From Arsukibacterium perlucidum DSM 18276 (lineage in GTDB: Bacteria; Pseudomonadota; Gammaproteobacteria; Enterobacterales; Alteromonadaceae): a DNA stretch of 64,000 nucleotides. Position numbers and translations under genes: made by a program. Positions 36,074-46,234 of the stretch are shown one piece after another (the first letter of the stretch is position 1; each line of letters begins with the position of its first letter). The notes under the pieces were generated by a model. It ran no database searches. It was not told the DNA's origin and saw only the letters and a list, made by a program, of their open reading frames with translations. The stretch spans positions 241,535-305,534 of the forward strand of contig NZ_KB907701.1 in assembly GCF_000382165.1 (NCBI RefSeq), in the 5' to 3' direction.

Positions 36074-38504
36074 TAAAGCACAAGCAGAGGCTGGGGTGGC
36101 ATCAATAAGCTGTTTTCATTGTCTGCAGCCGGTTGTTAGCGGCGAGCGTTTTCAGTTAGCCATTAATGGCAAACCAGAGCTGTTTTGCTGTGCTGGCTGC
36201 CAGGCTGTGGCGCAGACCATTATCGACAGCGGTCTGGATGACTACTATAAATTCCGGACCGAGGCAGCTGCAAAGGCCGAGCTTGTCCCTGCCGAACTGC
36301 GTGCCAGCCTGGAGCAATACGACAGCGCTGAGGTGTTGGCAGACATTAGCCAGCAACAACGCGGTGGCACTGAGCTTGAGTTAGCTATCAGCGGTATGAG
36401 CTGCGCAGCCTGCGCCTGGTTGATTGAAAAACACCTTAGCAAGCAGCCAGCTATTAACAAAATCAGTATTAACTCCTCTACCCAGCGGGCATTACTTAAC
36501 TGGCAGCCTGCACAATTGGCTCTCAGTGAAATATTGCTGCTGATTAATCAGCTGGGCTACCAGGCCAGCCCTTTTGTTGCCGATCAGCAGGAAAACCAGT
36601 TTAAAACCGAACTTAACCGCTTCTTAAAAAGGCTGGCGGTATCGGGCATTATGACTATGCAGGTAATGATGCTGGCCTTTGCCCTGTATTTTGGTGAGTA
36701 CAGCGGTATTGATCAGTCGCATCACGGCTATCTGCGCTGGATTAGCATGTTACTGACATTGCCGGTTGTGCTTTACGCCGCACTGCCTTTTGTCAGTAGT
36801 GCCTGGCGCAGCGTTAAAGCCCGCCAGTTAAATATGGATGTGCCGGTTAGTTTAGCCATTTATTACACTTTTTTTGCCTCTGCTTATGCCACTGTCATGC
36901 AAACCGGTGAGGTGTATTTTGAATCGGTATGTATGTTTACCTTTTTACTGCAACTGGGTAAGTTTTTTGAATACCGGGCGCGGGCTCAGGCGCGGGATGC
37001 GACCAGTAACTTACTTAAAATAATGCCGGTTTCAGCAACCTTGCTTAAAGACGACCAGCAGCAGACTGTATCTGCCCGCCGTCTTGTTGCCGGCGATACT
37101 ATTCTGGTTAAGCCCGGAGAGACCTTACCGGCAGACGGCGTAGTGCTCACAGGCAGCAGTACCGTTGATGAGTCGATGCTAACCGGCGAATACACCGCAA
37201 TCAGCCGTCAGCAAGGTGATAGCGTGCTAGCCGGCAGTATCAATCATGATGGGCTGCTAACGATTAATGTCAGCAGTGCGCTGGCGCACTCCCGCCTTGG
37301 CCAGATAATTCAACTACAGCAACAAACCCTGCACAGCAAACCGCGGCTTGTAGAAAAAACCGATCAACTGGCTCGGTATTTTGTCGAGCGGTTACTACTG
37401 ATAGCCGCAGCCACCTTTGCCGTGTGGTATTTCTGGCTGGATGCCGATCGGGCATTCTGGGTAACCTTGTCGGTGTTGGTAGCAACCTGCCCCTGCGCGT
37501 TAAGCCTGGCTACGCCAACCGCAATAACCTGTGCCTTGTCGCGGCTGAACCGGCTGGGTATTCTGGTAAAAAACGCCCAGGCACTGGAGATACTGCCAGA
37601 GCTAACTCATATTATTTTCGATAAAACCGGCACCCTGACCGAAGGTCGCTTCAGTATCGCTGCTTTGCAACGGCTACCATCGCCCGCAGGCAATGCGATA
37701 AATGATAGTGAGCTACTGAATGTCGTGGCTAATCTGGAACAACATTCTGAGCATCCCATTGCCCGCGCCTTTAAAGGCTACCTGCTGCAAAACCTGCAAC
37801 TTAAACAGGTCACAATTAGCGTTGGCCAGGGTATCAGGGGCAGCTGGCAAGGCCAGCAGCTGAAAGTGGGTAGCGCTGCCTTTTGCCAGATCAGCGACGA
37901 ACACCTAAGCGTGACCGGCAATGCCAATGTGTTTGTAACATTAGACCAGCATTTACTGGCTGCAATTACCCTGGCCGATAGCCTGCGTCCCGGCGCGGCA
38001 GAACTGGTCAGCAACCTGCAGCAACAAGGATATCAGGTGGGGATGCTAACTGGCGATAGTTCCGGTCAGGCTGCGCAACTGGCAGCTGAACTTAAACTGG
38101 ATTTTATGCAGCAAGATTGCAGTCCGGCTGATAAAGTGACAGCAATCAAAACGCTGGTCGACAAAGGCCATAAAGTTTTAATGGTCGGTGACGGTATTAA
38201 TGACAGCCCAGGCTTTAACGCAGCACATATTTCAGTAGCGGTTGACTCAGGCACTGATTTATCAAAAAATCAGGCCGATGTGGTATTGTTACAACCGGAC
38301 ATCAGTTTGCTGATGACTTTACTGATAGCCGGCAAGCAGGCCGGCCGGGTTATCCGGCAAAACCTGGCCTGGGCTGTTGGCTACAATCTGGTTATCATCC
38401 CGCTGGCAGTGGCAGGTTTGGTTTCACCTTATATCGCCGTATTGGGTATGTCCTTCAGCTCATTGCTGGTGGTAACTAACTCGCTCAGGCTACTGAAAAA
38501 GTAA
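36033..38504 (+). CDS. ccoI: Copper-transporting P1B-ATPase for cbb3 assembly
   Basis: An 823-residue copper P-type ATPase (CcoI/FixI group) that supplies copper to the CuB site. An N-terminal Cys cluster (CFHC, CCAGC) precedes the heavy-metal domain GMSCAACAWL (C124, C127 in this frame). The membrane CPC motif is in ATCPCALS, the phosphorylated Asp in DKTGTL and the hinge in GDGINDSPG. The start is unsettled: the TTG at 36033 overlaps ccoH by 41 bases; the GTG at 36096, with AGAGG upstream, would give a more usual N-terminus. Confidence 0.93.
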   Translation: MSYLPARKSSSVISKAQAEAGVASISCFHCLQPVVSGERFQLAINGKPELFCCAGCQAVAQTIIDSGLDDYYKFRTEAAAKAELVPAELRASLEQYDSAEVLADISQQQRGGTELELAISGMSCAACAWLIEKHLSKQPAINKISINSSTQRALLNWQPAQLALSEILLLINQLGYQASPFVADQQENQFKTELNRFLKRLAVSGIMTMQVMMLAFALYFGEYSGIDQSHHGYLRWISMLLTLPVVLYAALPFVSSAWRSVKARQLNMDVPVSLAIYYTFFASAYATVMQTGEVYFESVCMFTFLLQLGKFFEYRARAQARDATSNLLKIMPVSATLLKDDQQQTVSARRLVAGDTILVKPGETLPADGVVLTGSSTVDESMLTGEYTAISRQQGDSVLAGSINHDGLLTINVSSALAHSRLGQIIQLQQQTLHSKPRLVEKTDQLARYFVERLLLIAAATFAVWYFWLDADRAFWVTLSVLVATCPCALSLATPTAITCALSRLNRLGILVKNAQALEILPELTHIIFDKTGTLTEGRFSIAALQRLPSPAGNAINDSELLNVVANLEQHSEHPIARAFKGYLLQNLQLKQVTISVGQGIRGSWQGQQLKVGSAAFCQISDEHLSVTGNANVFVTLDQHLLAAITLADSLRPGAAELVSNLQQQGYQVGMLTGDSSGQAAQLAAELKLDFMQQDCSPADKVTAIKTLVDKGHKVLMVGDGINDSPGFNAAHISVAVDSGTDLSKNQADVVLLQPDISLLMTLLIAGKQAGRVIRQNLAWAVGYNLVIIPLAVAGLVSPYIAVLGMSFSSLLVVTNSLRLLKK

Positions 38505-38531
38505 GCCCCCGGACATAAGAATATCTGAACA

Positions 38532-38759
38532 ATGAGTATTATTTACGTACTAATTCCAATCGCCGTATTATTTGTGATGCTGGGTCTGGCGATCTTTTTC
38601 TGGGCTGTTCGCAGCAAACAGTTTGAAGATCTGGATAAAGAAGGCTTTAGTATTCTGTTTGATGAACAACATGCTGAGGCCAAAACACCGGCTAACACTC
38701 AACAGCAGGCATCAGCGTCCGATCCTGCACAGCATAAAAAGGATAATTCCGGGCAATGA
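38532..38759 (+). CDS. ccoS: cbb3 oxidase maturation protein CcoS
   Basis: A 75-residue single-helix protein (ILIPIAVLFVMLGLAIFFWAV-like) with the family signature QFEDLDKEG after the helix. CcoS is required for cofactor insertion into cbb3. The helix is followed by a polar Gln-rich tail. It overlaps the next gene by four bases. Confidence 0.93.
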   Translation: MSIIYVLIPIAVLFVMLGLAIFFWAVRSKQFEDLDKEGFSILFDEQHAEAKTPANTQQQASASDPAQHKKDNSGQ

Positions 38760-39430
38760 CTCCCGACTTGCTGGCGGCGCTTCTGATTGGTTTTCTTGGC
38801 AGCAGCCATTGCCTGGTAATGTGCGGCGGTATTGTCGCGGCTTTACAACTGGCGTTACCTCAGCGAAGTTTTAGCTGGAAGCTGACTATGCAGCTATTGC
38901 TAAGCCTGGGCCGTTTAACCACTTACGCACTGCTGGGCGGACTGGTGGGTTATTTTGGCATGCAGGCGATGGCATTGGCCGGCGTGTCGCTTATCTGGTT
39001 ACGCTTAGTAGCCGGCTTGTTGTTATTACTGATGGCATTGTATATCGCCAGATTGTGGTTCGGGCTTACCTTGCTGGAACGCGGCGGCCAGCACTTATGG
39101 GCGCTGATAAGGCCGTTGAGTCAGAAAGTGATGCCGCTGGATAGTTTACCAAAAGCTTATCTGTATGGCCTGTGCTGGGGCTGGTTGCCCTGTGGTCTGG
39201 TGTACTCCACCCTTGGTTGGAGTCTGGCCAGCGGCAGTGCCGGCCAGGGGGCTTTAATTATGCTGTTTTTTGGCTTGGGTACCCTACCTGCTCTGCTGAC
39301 ATTCGGTAGCCTGGCCAGCAATCTGAGTAAATTTAAAAATAAGCCGTTGGTGCGTTATAGCGCCGCCTGCATATTAGCTATTTATGGTATTTATACGATA
39401 TACCTTGCTTTAAAAAGACTAGTTTTTTAA
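38756..39430 (+). CDS. SafE/TauE-family membrane protein after ccoS
   Basis: A 224-residue membrane protein with about six helices. The motif GSSHCLVMCGGIVAAL near residue 15 is typical of the family commonly placed after ccoS in Shewanella- and Pseudomonas-like genomes. Paired Cys in that motif and in WLPCGLVY suggest a role in thiol or metal handling during oxidase assembly; this is not demonstrated for this protein. It overlaps ccoS by four bases. Confidence 0.85.
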   Translation: MTPDLLAALLIGFLGSSHCLVMCGGIVAALQLALPQRSFSWKLTMQLLLSLGRLTTYALLGGLVGYFGMQAMALAGVSLIWLRLVAGLLLLLMALYIARLWFGLTLLERGGQHLWALIRPLSQKVMPLDSLPKAYLYGLCWGWLPCGLVYSTLGWSLASGSAGQGALIMLFFGLGTLPALLTFGSLASNLSKFKNKPLVRYSAACILAIYGIYTIYLALKRLVF

Positions 39431-39470
39431 GCTGTAGCGGTTATTTCAGGGACATTCAGGAAGCCAGATT

Positions 39471-40175
39471 ATGCAACGTTCAGCAATTAACTGTCAGGAT
39501 TGTGGTTTCAGCCAGTTATGCTTACCCTTTTCCTTAAGTGAACAAGAACTTAGTCGTTTAGATGATATTATTCAACGAAAAAGACCGCTGCATAAAGGCG
39601 ACATGCTTTTTGAAAGTAATAAGCCACTCAAAGCTCTGTTTGCCATTCGCTCAGGCTCATTCAAAACCTTTACCTTAACCGAGCAAGGTGAACAGCAGAT
39701 TACCGGCTTTCATTTGCCGGGTGATGTTATTGGTTTTGACGCCATTAACACCGAATCGCATAACAGCTATGCCGAAGCTTTGGAAACCGGCATGGTATGT
39801 GAGATACCCTACCCTAATCTTGAGACACTGCTTGATCAACTGCCAAAGCTGCGCCAGCAACTGATGCGGCTGATGAGTCAGGATATTCAGGCTGATCAGC
39901 AAATGTTGTTACTGTTAAACCGGAAAACGGCGGAACAAAAGTTAGCAACTTTTTTGAATCATCTGGCGCAACGCTTTGGTAGCCGGGGGTTTTCCGCTAA
40001 AGCATTTCGATTATCGATGACCCGCAGCGATATCGGCAATTATCTGGGGTTAACGGTAGAAACCATCAGCCGTTTACTGAGTAAATTACACAAAGAAGAA
40101 TTAATCAGCGTTGACAGCAAACTGATTACTATCAATGACCCTGCTGCAATGCAACAATTAGCAGGTAATTGTTAG
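39471..40175 (+). CDS. fnr: Fnr/EtrA oxygen-sensing regulator
   Basis: A 234-residue Fnr-type regulator. Four Cys that would hold a [4Fe-4S] cluster lie at 8, 11, 17 and 110; spacing 3, 6 and 93 matches E. coli Fnr (20, 23, 29, 122). A cyclic-nucleotide-type domain is followed by the HTH with recognition helix [11 protein letters not shown], containing the E..SR contact set of Fnr. The protein has a shorter N-terminal arm than E. coli Fnr. It sits directly after the cbb3 assembly genes and before uspE and ttcA, a gene order known from related species. Confidence 0.94.
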   Translation: MQRSAINCQDCGFSQLCLPFSLSEQELSRLDDIIQRKRPLHKGDMLFESNKPLKALFAIRSGSFKTFTLTEQGEQQITGFHLPGDVIGFDAINTESHNSYAEALETGMVCEIPYPNLETLLDQLPKLRQQLMRLMSQDIQADQQMLLLLNRKTAEQKLATFLNHLAQRFGSRGFSAKAFRLSMTRSDIGNYLGLTVETISRLLSKLHKEELISVDSKLITINDPAAMQQLAGNC

Positions 40176-40291
40176 TTTATTTGATTTAGCACAACCTGAA
40201 TTCCCCCCCGCTGCGGTTTTATTGACTACACTTTTCACTAACTACTGATAGTAGTGACTGCCAGACCGATAATTCAAGCATGGAGAGTGTA

Positions 40292-41224
40292 ATGACCGTT
40301 TTCAGCAATGTGCTAGTTGTACTGGACCCAACCGATAACCAGCAAAAAGCCCTAAACCGCGGTTTGGAATTAGCCCGCAAACAACCTTGTAAACTGACTG
40401 CATTTTTGTCGGTATATGACTTCTCATATGAAATGACCACTATGCTGTCGGGTGATGAACGTGAATCAATGCGTCAGGCAGTCATTCACGACCGCGAATT
40501 ATGGGTTGGTGAACTTATTAATAATGCGAGAAATCAAGGTATTGATATTGACTTGAAAGTGGTTTGGCATAACCGGCCTTTTGAAGCGATAGTTCATGAA
40601 GTACTGGAGCAGAACTTCGACCTGGTGATTAAAGGTACTCATAATCACGACATCTTAAAATCGATGATTTTCACCCCGACTGACTGGCATATTCTGCGTA
40701 AATGCCCTTGCGCTGTGTTGCTGGTAAAAGAACATGAGTGGCCGGAAAACGGCAATATTATTGCAGCGGTTAATGCCGGTAGTGAACAGGATCATCATCA
40801 GTCGCTTAATCAGCGGGTGATCAGCAATGCTAAAGCCATGGCGCAGGTGCTGCATGGTAAGGTGCAACTCGTTAATGCTTTTCCCGGAACCCCGGTGAAT
40901 ATCGCCATAGAAATCCCCGAATTCAATCCACAGCAATATAATAGTGCGATGCGCCAACATCATGAAAATGCCGTAGCCGAGCTCGCCAGGCAATTCGACA
41001 TGGCAGAGCAGGACACCCATGTATTGGAAGGTATGCCTGAAGATATTATTCCGGCGCTGGCAACAGAGCTGGATGCTGAGATGGTGGTCATTGGTACCAT
41101 CGGCAGGACCGGCTTATCTGCCGCTATTATTGGCAATACAGCTGAGCACTTAATAGATCAGCTGGATTGTGATGTATTAGCGTTAAAACCGGCAAACTTT
41201 GTCAGCCCACTCGCAAAACACTAA
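40292..41224 (+). CDS. uspE: Universal stress protein E
   Basis: A 310-residue protein with two tandem Usp domains (about 1-150 and 160-305), characteristic of UspE. I start at 40292, with GGAG seven bases upstream; an upstream Met at 40280 overlaps that site. Usp domain motifs: VVLDPTDNQQKAL, VIKGTHNHDI, and the C-terminal VVIGTIGRTGLSAAIIGNTAEHLI with an ATP-binding G-x2-G-x9 pattern. It follows fnr, and UspE is known to be induced in stationary phase and stress; the order here suits oxygen-dependent control. Confidence 0.95.
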   Translation: MTVFSNVLVVLDPTDNQQKALNRGLELARKQPCKLTAFLSVYDFSYEMTTMLSGDERESMRQAVIHDRELWVGELINNARNQGIDIDLKVVWHNRPFEAIVHEVLEQNFDLVIKGTHNHDILKSMIFTPTDWHILRKCPCAVLLVKEHEWPENGNIIAAVNAGSEQDHHQSLNQRVISNAKAMAQVLHGKVQLVNAFPGTPVNIAIEIPEFNPQQYNSAMRQHHENAVAELARQFDMAEQDTHVLEGMPEDIIPALATELDAEMVVIGTIGRTGLSAAIIGNTAEHLIDQLDCDVLALKPANFVSPLAKH

Positions 41225-41294
41225 AATCCGCCCTATGGTAATGGCCCACACTTGGTTATAATGTGCGCCATTTTTCTGTAGGGTTATCGTAGTT

Positions 41295-42254
41295 ATGTCT
41301 CACGCAGCGCAAGCAAAAGCACAATACAATTTAAATAAACTGCATAAGCGGCTGCGCCGTGGTGTTGGTCAGGCTATCAGCGACTTTGGCATGATAAGTG
41401 ATGGCGACAAAATTATGGTGTGTTTATCTGGTGGTAAAGATTCTTACACCATGCTGGATATTTTGTTAAACCTGCAACAATCTGCTCCTATCAGTTTCAG
41501 CATAGTTGCGGTTAATCTGGACCAGAAACAACCAGGCTTTCCGGCTGAAGTATTACCCAACTACCTTGAATCTATTGGTGTCGATTATCAGATAGTGACT
41601 GAAGATACCTATTCGATTGTGAAAGAAAAAATCCCGGAAGGTAAAACCACTTGCTCGCTCTGCTCGCGCCTGCGCCGGGGTATTTTATACCGCACAGCCA
41701 AAGAGCTGGGTGCCACCAAAATTGCCCTGGGTCATCATCGTGATGACATGCTGGAAACCCTGTTTTTAAATATGTTTTATGGCGGCAAGATGAAATCAAT
41801 GCCACCTAAGTTAATCAGTGACAACGGTGAACACATCGTGATCCGGCCGCTGGCCTATTGCAAAGAAAAAGACATTGAGAAGTATGCTCTGGCCCGTGAG
41901 TTTCCGATAATTCCGTGTAACTTATGTGGCTCACAGGACGGTTTGCAACGTCAGGTAATTAAAGAAATGCTGCAAGACTGGGATAAACGCTTTCCGGGCC
42001 GGATTGAAACCATGTTTCAGGCCATGCAAAATGTGGTGCCTTCTCATCTGGCGGACAACAGCTTATTTGATTTTGCTGCTATCTCGAAAGAGAGCAATAC
42101 CGCGGTAGAGGGCGATACTGCCTTTGACCATATTGCGGTTCCGGCAATTCCCGTTGGCCTGTCCAGTGAAGACGATGCTGATGCTGATGCTGATGCTGAT
42201 AACAGTGTGCCGGCCAGCGGACAGACCGAACTAAAAATCGTGCAGTTGAATTAA
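41295..42254 (+). CDS. ttcA: tRNA 2-thiocytidine(32) synthetase
   Basis: A 319-residue enzyme that thiolates C32 of some tRNAs with ATP. PP-loop SGGKDS (45-50), and four Cys in CxxC pairs C120/C123 and C208/C211, which with a further Cys bind an Fe-S cluster. Length is longer than the usual 270-310 because of a C-terminal extension containing a (Asp-Ala) repeat, encoded by four tandem copies of a GATGCT-type hexamer. The extension follows the last conserved catalytic region and is likely dispensable. Confidence 0.94.
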   Translation: MSHAAQAKAQYNLNKLHKRLRRGVGQAISDFGMISDGDKIMVCLSGGKDSYTMLDILLNLQQSAPISFSIVAVNLDQKQPGFPAEVLPNYLESIGVDYQIVTEDTYSIVKEKIPEGKTTCSLCSRLRRGILYRTAKELGATKIALGHHRDDMLETLFLNMFYGGKMKSMPPKLISDNGEHIVIRPLAYCKEKDIEKYALAREFPIIPCNLCGSQDGLQRQVIKEMLQDWDKRFPGRIETMFQAMQNVVPSHLADNSLFDFAAISKESNTAVEGDTAFDHIAVPAIPVGLSSEDDADADADADNSVPASGQTELKIVQLN

Positions 42255-42279
42255 CGACACTATTATTATGCGTTGTCTA

Positions 42280-42301
42280 AACCGCGGTTTTCACCGCGGT
42301 T
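42280..42301 (+). terminator. Hairpin between convergent ttcA and bax-like gene
   Basis: AACCGCGG / CCGCGGTT, eight pairs, loop of six. T-run is weak on both sides. Located between convergent genes, likely acting as a bidirectional terminator. Confidence 0.6.
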
Positions 42302-42306
42302 AAAGC

Positions 42307-43167
42307 CTAATCCTCCAGCAAGCGTCGGTTAAAACGAATCATATTACTTATCTCAGCAATATATTCGTCACCGCGCTCCGAGTAGCGGCCTAAACCGGCC
42401 GCCAGGGCCTCGCCGCGAACAGGCTTACGCTCTGCCCTTAACGTCGCCCGGATTTCTCTGAGTTGCTCATAGGTGTGAAAGGTATTCAGGTTATAAAAGT
42501 AACTACGGATACTTTTAGCTGGCGTATCGAATTTCGCCACCTCATGGCTTTGATCCTCTCCCCGACTGAGCGGCACCAGACCACACCCTTCCCGAAAACA
42601 CCACTGACCAAAAAAGTTATAACCTTCAACAGCAAAGCGACTGGTGCCCCAGGCAGATTCGTTCGCTGCCTGCATCAATACCAGACTAACCGGCAAAATA
42701 TCAACCCGCTTCAGTAATTCAGCAAGCATTTGCGGATCAGACTCGGCAACATCCATCCGGAACTCGTCGTATAAACTGTATAAAAAAGCGTATTCATTGA
42801 TATTCAGTCGCTGGTTTTTTTGCTTTTTTTCTGCTAATTCCAGCAATTGCCGGCGTAAATTGCGAAGCCGGTTGTTTTCACGCTGCACATGAGGCCGTAA
42901 ATAGTTAAAAAAAGCCCGTTTCTTGGTATTGGTGTCGCTGATTGCATTGAAATCAGGCAAGGGTTCAAACGGAATTGCCGGTTCAGTATAGGCCAGTCGT
43001 TCCAGCACCTTTTTCTGATCAGCCTGACTCAGCGCTGCAATTCGGCCAGGTCGTTGCCACTCATCCAGTGAATCTTGCTGGGGCACCGGCTCTAATCCAA
43101 TAAAAGGGCTTAATGCGGCAAAGCCGACAACCAGCCAACCAACAACTATCACACTTTTTTTAATCAA
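42307..43167 (-). CDS. Bax-like glucosaminidase-domain protein
   Basis: A 286-residue exported or membrane-anchored protein with an N-terminal helix (VIVVGWLVVGFAALSPF). The C-terminal region resembles the beta-N-acetylglucosaminidase (FlgJ/Bax) domain: LMQAANESAWGTSRFAVEGYN with a catalytic Glu and GQWCFREGCG with paired Cys, followed by a conserved Tyr-rich tail. E. coli Bax is of unknown role. It probably acts on peptidoglycan in the periplasm. Confidence 0.88.
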   Translation of the reverse strand: MIKKSVIVVGWLVVGFAALSPFIGLEPVPQQDSLDEWQRPGRIAALSQADQKKVLERLAYTEPAIPFEPLPDFNAISDTNTKKRAFFNYLRPHVQRENNRLRNLRRQLLELAEKKQKNQRLNINEYAFLYSLYDEFRMDVAESDPQMLAELLKRVDILPVSLVLMQAANESAWGTSRFAVEGYNFFGQWCFREGCGLVPLSRGEDQSHEVAKFDTPAKSIRSYFYNLNTFHTYEQLREIRATLRAERKPVRGEALAAGLGRYSERGDEYIAEISNMIRFNRRLLED

Positions 43168-43424
43168 AAAATCACCACTTTTTCTGCAGTATTACGACCA
43201 GCTTCACGTTGCCAAATCGATTACCGTCTTGAGAAATCAGTAACCAGTTTAGCCGTTGCAAGGCGCAGAATGAACTAAAAATTATTTCAGCAGCTTTTTT
43301 TACGAAATTCAGGCAACAATTATGATCACTGCATTGCAAATTAGCCGCGGTTATGTGACAACTATACACTTATGTTTTAGCTATCTGGATGGATATTATT
43401 TTAGGGGGCAAACCGGTTCAGGCT

Positions 43425-44639
43425 ATGAAACCAATTGAACGATCAACCAAGCTCGATGGAGTATGTTATGACATTCGCGGCCCTGTGGCACAGGAAGCCC
43501 GAAGAATGGAAGAAGAAGGTCACCGTATTCTTAAACTGAATATCGGTAATCCGGCGCCCTTTGGCTTTGAAGCACCAGACGAAATACTAAAGCACGTTAT
43601 TCATAATCTGCCAACGGCTCAGGGCTATTCAGACTCGCAAGGTATTTACCCGGCAAGAGTAGCAGTAGCGCAGTATTATCAGCAACGGGGTATCAGAGGT
43701 GCAGATGCTGATGATGTCTATATTGGCAATGGTGTCTCAGAACTGATTCTAATGTCACTGCAGGCTTTGCTTAACAATGGCGATGAGGTGTTGATCCCTT
43801 CGCCGGATTATCCGTTATGGACCGCTGCCGTTAACCTGGCGGGGGGTAAAGCGGTACATTATCGCTGTGATGAGCAGCAGGACTGGTACCCGGATCTTGA
43901 CGATATTAAACAGAAAATCAGTAAAAAAACCAAAGCTATAGTCCTGATTAACCCGAACAACCCGACCGGTGCGGTATACAATCAGGCATTTTTGCTGGAA
44001 CTGCTGAAAATAGCCCGCGAGCACCGACTGGTAGTATTAAGCGATGAAATATACGACAAAGTGCTGTACGACGGTACCGAGCATATTAGTACGGCCTCAC
44101 TGGCTGACGATCTTATTATGCTGACCTTTGGCGGTTTATCGAAAAATTATCGCATAGCCGGTTTTCGGGTTGGCTGGTTATTTATTTCCGGTGCAAAAAA
44201 CCTGGCCCGCCATTACATCGAAGGCTTAAATGTCCTGGCCTCAATGCGGTTATGCGCCAATGTGCCCTGCCAGCATGCTGTGCAAACGGCACTGGGCGGC
44301 TATCAGAGTATTAACGAACTGGTGGTACCGGGTGGCCGCTTGTACGAACAAATGGACCTGGCACATAAACTGGTCAGTGAAATTGATGGCTTAAGCTGCA
44401 TGCGCCCGAAAGGGGCTATGTATTTATTTCCAAAAATTGACCGCAAAAAAATCCGGATTAAAGACGATGAGTTATTTGTGCTGGATTTTTTACGTCAGCA
44501 TAAAGTATTGCTGGTACATGGCCGGGCTTTTAACTGGCCAGAACCCGACCATTTCCGGATTGTGTTTCTGCCTCATAAAGAACAACTTGCGGCAGCCATC
44601 GGCAAACTTGGCCAGTTTTTACCGGGCTATAGTCAATAA
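43425..44639 (+). CDS. alaA: Glutamate-pyruvate aminotransferase AlaA
   Basis: A 404-residue PLP-dependent aminotransferase making alanine from pyruvate and glutamate. I start at 43425 (MKPIERSTKL), which aligns with E. coli AlaA (MSPIEKSSKL); the frame is open for 12 further codons. The fold-type I elements include NIGNPAPFG, PNNPTGAVY, LSDEIYDK and the Schiff-base Lys in FGGLSKNYRIAG, with Arg in VGRAFNWP-type C-terminal segment. An 11-bp hairpin follows. Confidence 0.95.
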   Translation: MKPIERSTKLDGVCYDIRGPVAQEARRMEEEGHRILKLNIGNPAPFGFEAPDEILKHVIHNLPTAQGYSDSQGIYPARVAVAQYYQQRGIRGADADDVYIGNGVSELILMSLQALLNNGDEVLIPSPDYPLWTAAVNLAGGKAVHYRCDEQQDWYPDLDDIKQKISKKTKAIVLINPNNPTGAVYNQAFLLELLKIAREHRLVVLSDEIYDKVLYDGTEHISTASLADDLIMLTFGGLSKNYRIAGFRVGWLFISGAKNLARHYIEGLNVLASMRLCANVPCQHAVQTALGGYQSINELVVPGGRLYEQMDLAHKLVSEIDGLSCMRPKGAMYLFPKIDRKKIRIKDDELFVLDFLRQHKVLLVHGRAFNWPEPDHFRIVFLPHKEQLAAAIGKLGQFLPGYSQ

Positions 44640-44694
44640 AGTACAGCTAACCAGAAAAGCGACCAGTTGAGCTGCAGCGCTCGCTTATTCCCTC

Positions 44695-44724
44695 TGGCCA
44701 CCAGACGCCTTGCTCTGGTGGCCA
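44695..44724 (+). terminator. Perfect 11-bp hairpin after alaA
   Basis: TGGCCACCAGA / TCTGGTGGCCA with loop of eight bases. There is no T-run, so it may be a Rho-dependent stop aid or an mRNA-stability element. It lies between alaA and agcS and could reduce read-through. Confidence 0.55.
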
Positions 44725-44818
44725 ATCACCGCAACTCTGTATTTAATTTCTTGTTTCTGCTTTGATTTAACAGTAGGCTTGCACTAATAAATAGCCGTCC
44801 ATACTGCTGAACATACTA

Positions 44819-46210
44819 ATGATTGCTGACTTTTCTTTTCAACAGGCGTTTGAAAGCCTGACTTCAAAACTGGCCGCTGTGGTGTTTTACGCCTTTGATA
44901 TTAACGGCGTTGCTATTCCGCTGGTGCTAATCTGGCTGATTAGTGGTGCCCTGGTATTCACCTGTTATCTTGGTTTTATTAATGTGCGGGGCTTTGGTCA
45001 TGCGGTTGGCCTGTTAAAAAATAATAAGCGCACCAGCGACAGCGGTGAAATCTCACCATTTCAGGCTCTGACAACGGCCCTATCAGGTACCGTAGGTACC
45101 GGTAATATCGCCGGCGTTGCTATTGCTATCAGCCTGGGAGGACCAGGCGCAACCTTCTGGATGATTGTGGCTGGTTTACTTGGTATGTCGACCAAATTTG
45201 TTGAATGTACTCTGGCAGTAAAATACCGCCAGATCAACGCAGATGGCAGCGTATCGGGCGGCCCGATGTACTATATAAAAGCTGCATTGGATAAGTTTAA
45301 TTTGCCAGTTACCGGCACTGTACTTGCTATGGCGTTTTCAGTGTTCGTTATTTTTGGCTCGGCGGGCTTTGTCCATGTTAATCAGGGTTTTGTCCAGGTA
45401 AAAACGGTAACAGGCTTTGAAAATGCCTGGCTGTTCGGCGCTGTTTACGGCCTGCTGGTTGGCGCTGTTATTATTGGTGGTTTAAAAAGTATCGCCCGGG
45501 TAACCAGTAAACTGGTGCCATTGATGTGCGGCATCTATCTGACAGCATCATTACTGGTTATGTTCACCCATTTCAGTGCTATTCCCGCAGCGTTGTGGCT
45601 TATTGTCCAAGGTGCCTTTACCCCTGAAGCGGGTTACGGTGGCTTTATTGGCGTGCTTATTCAGGGATTTCGACGGGCCGCCTATTCAAACGAAGCCGGT
45701 ATTGGTTCCTCACCAATTGCCCATGCTGCCGCCCAGACGAAAGATCCGGTTAGCCAGGGTTTTGTGGGTTTACTGGAGCCGTTTATCGATACCGTGGTAA
45801 TTTGTACCATTACTGCACTGGTGATTATTTTAACCGGTGCCTATCAAACGCCCGGGCTGGATGGCGTGCAAATTACCTCCGGGGCTTTTGCTTCGGTAGT
45901 AAGCTGGTTCCCGTGGGTACTGATGGTAGCGTTATTGCTGTTTGGTTTTTCGACAGTGATCAGCTGGTCATACTATGGCTTAACCGGCTGGCGTTATCTG
46001 GTTGGGCATGACAAACGGTTAACCCAACTTTATAAAGTATTCTTCTGCCTGATTGTGTCGATTGGCGCAGTACCAAACGTGATGGCAGTATTCGACTTTA
46101 TCGATTCAATGATATTTCTGATGGCCGTGCCGAATATTCTGGCGCTTTATCTGTTGCTGCCGGAAGTAAAAGCCGATTTAAAGGCCTACTGGCAAAAACT
46201 TCCTCGCTAG
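44819..46210 (+). CDS. Alanine/glycine:cation symporter
   Basis: A 463-residue AgcS/AlsT-type symporter for alanine or glycine with Na+ or H+. Signature motifs include SGTVGTGNIAGVAIAISLGGPGA and AAYSNEAGIGSSPIAHAAA, and about 10-11 helices are visible. It follows alaA, and with ald at the window start points to active alanine metabolism, though ald is 44 kb away. Confidence 0.93.
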   Translation: MIADFSFQQAFESLTSKLAAVVFYAFDINGVAIPLVLIWLISGALVFTCYLGFINVRGFGHAVGLLKNNKRTSDSGEISPFQALTTALSGTVGTGNIAGVAIAISLGGPGATFWMIVAGLLGMSTKFVECTLAVKYRQINADGSVSGGPMYYIKAALDKFNLPVTGTVLAMAFSVFVIFGSAGFVHVNQGFVQVKTVTGFENAWLFGAVYGLLVGAVIIGGLKSIARVTSKLVPLMCGIYLTASLLVMFTHFSAIPAALWLIVQGAFTPEAGYGGFIGVLIQGFRRAAYSNEAGIGSSPIAHAAAQTKDPVSQGFVGLLEPFIDTVVICTITALVIILTGAYQTPGLDGVQITSGAFASVVSWFPWVLMVALLLFGFSTVISWSYYGLTGWRYLVGHDKRLTQLYKVFFCLIVSIGAVPNVMAVFDFIDSMIFLMAVPNILALYLLLPEVKADLKAYWQKLPR

Positions 46211-46234
46211 CGCCAGCAGGCTTGTCTGGCAGGA

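Noticed and set aside
36156..38254. Several long frames in other phases inside ccoI
   Set aside because: They are shadows of the ccoI coding sequence, which carries all P-type ATPase motifs.
40181..40194. TTGATTTAGCACAA, resembling an Fnr box, between fnr and uspE
   Set aside because: The left half is exact, but the right half matches only three of five positions of ATCAA. Not convincing without conservation.
43172..43369. A 65-residue minus-strand frame upstream of the Bax-like gene
   Set aside because: No ribosome-binding site, odd composition (many Cys, His, Asn) and it lies in the promoter region between divergent genes.
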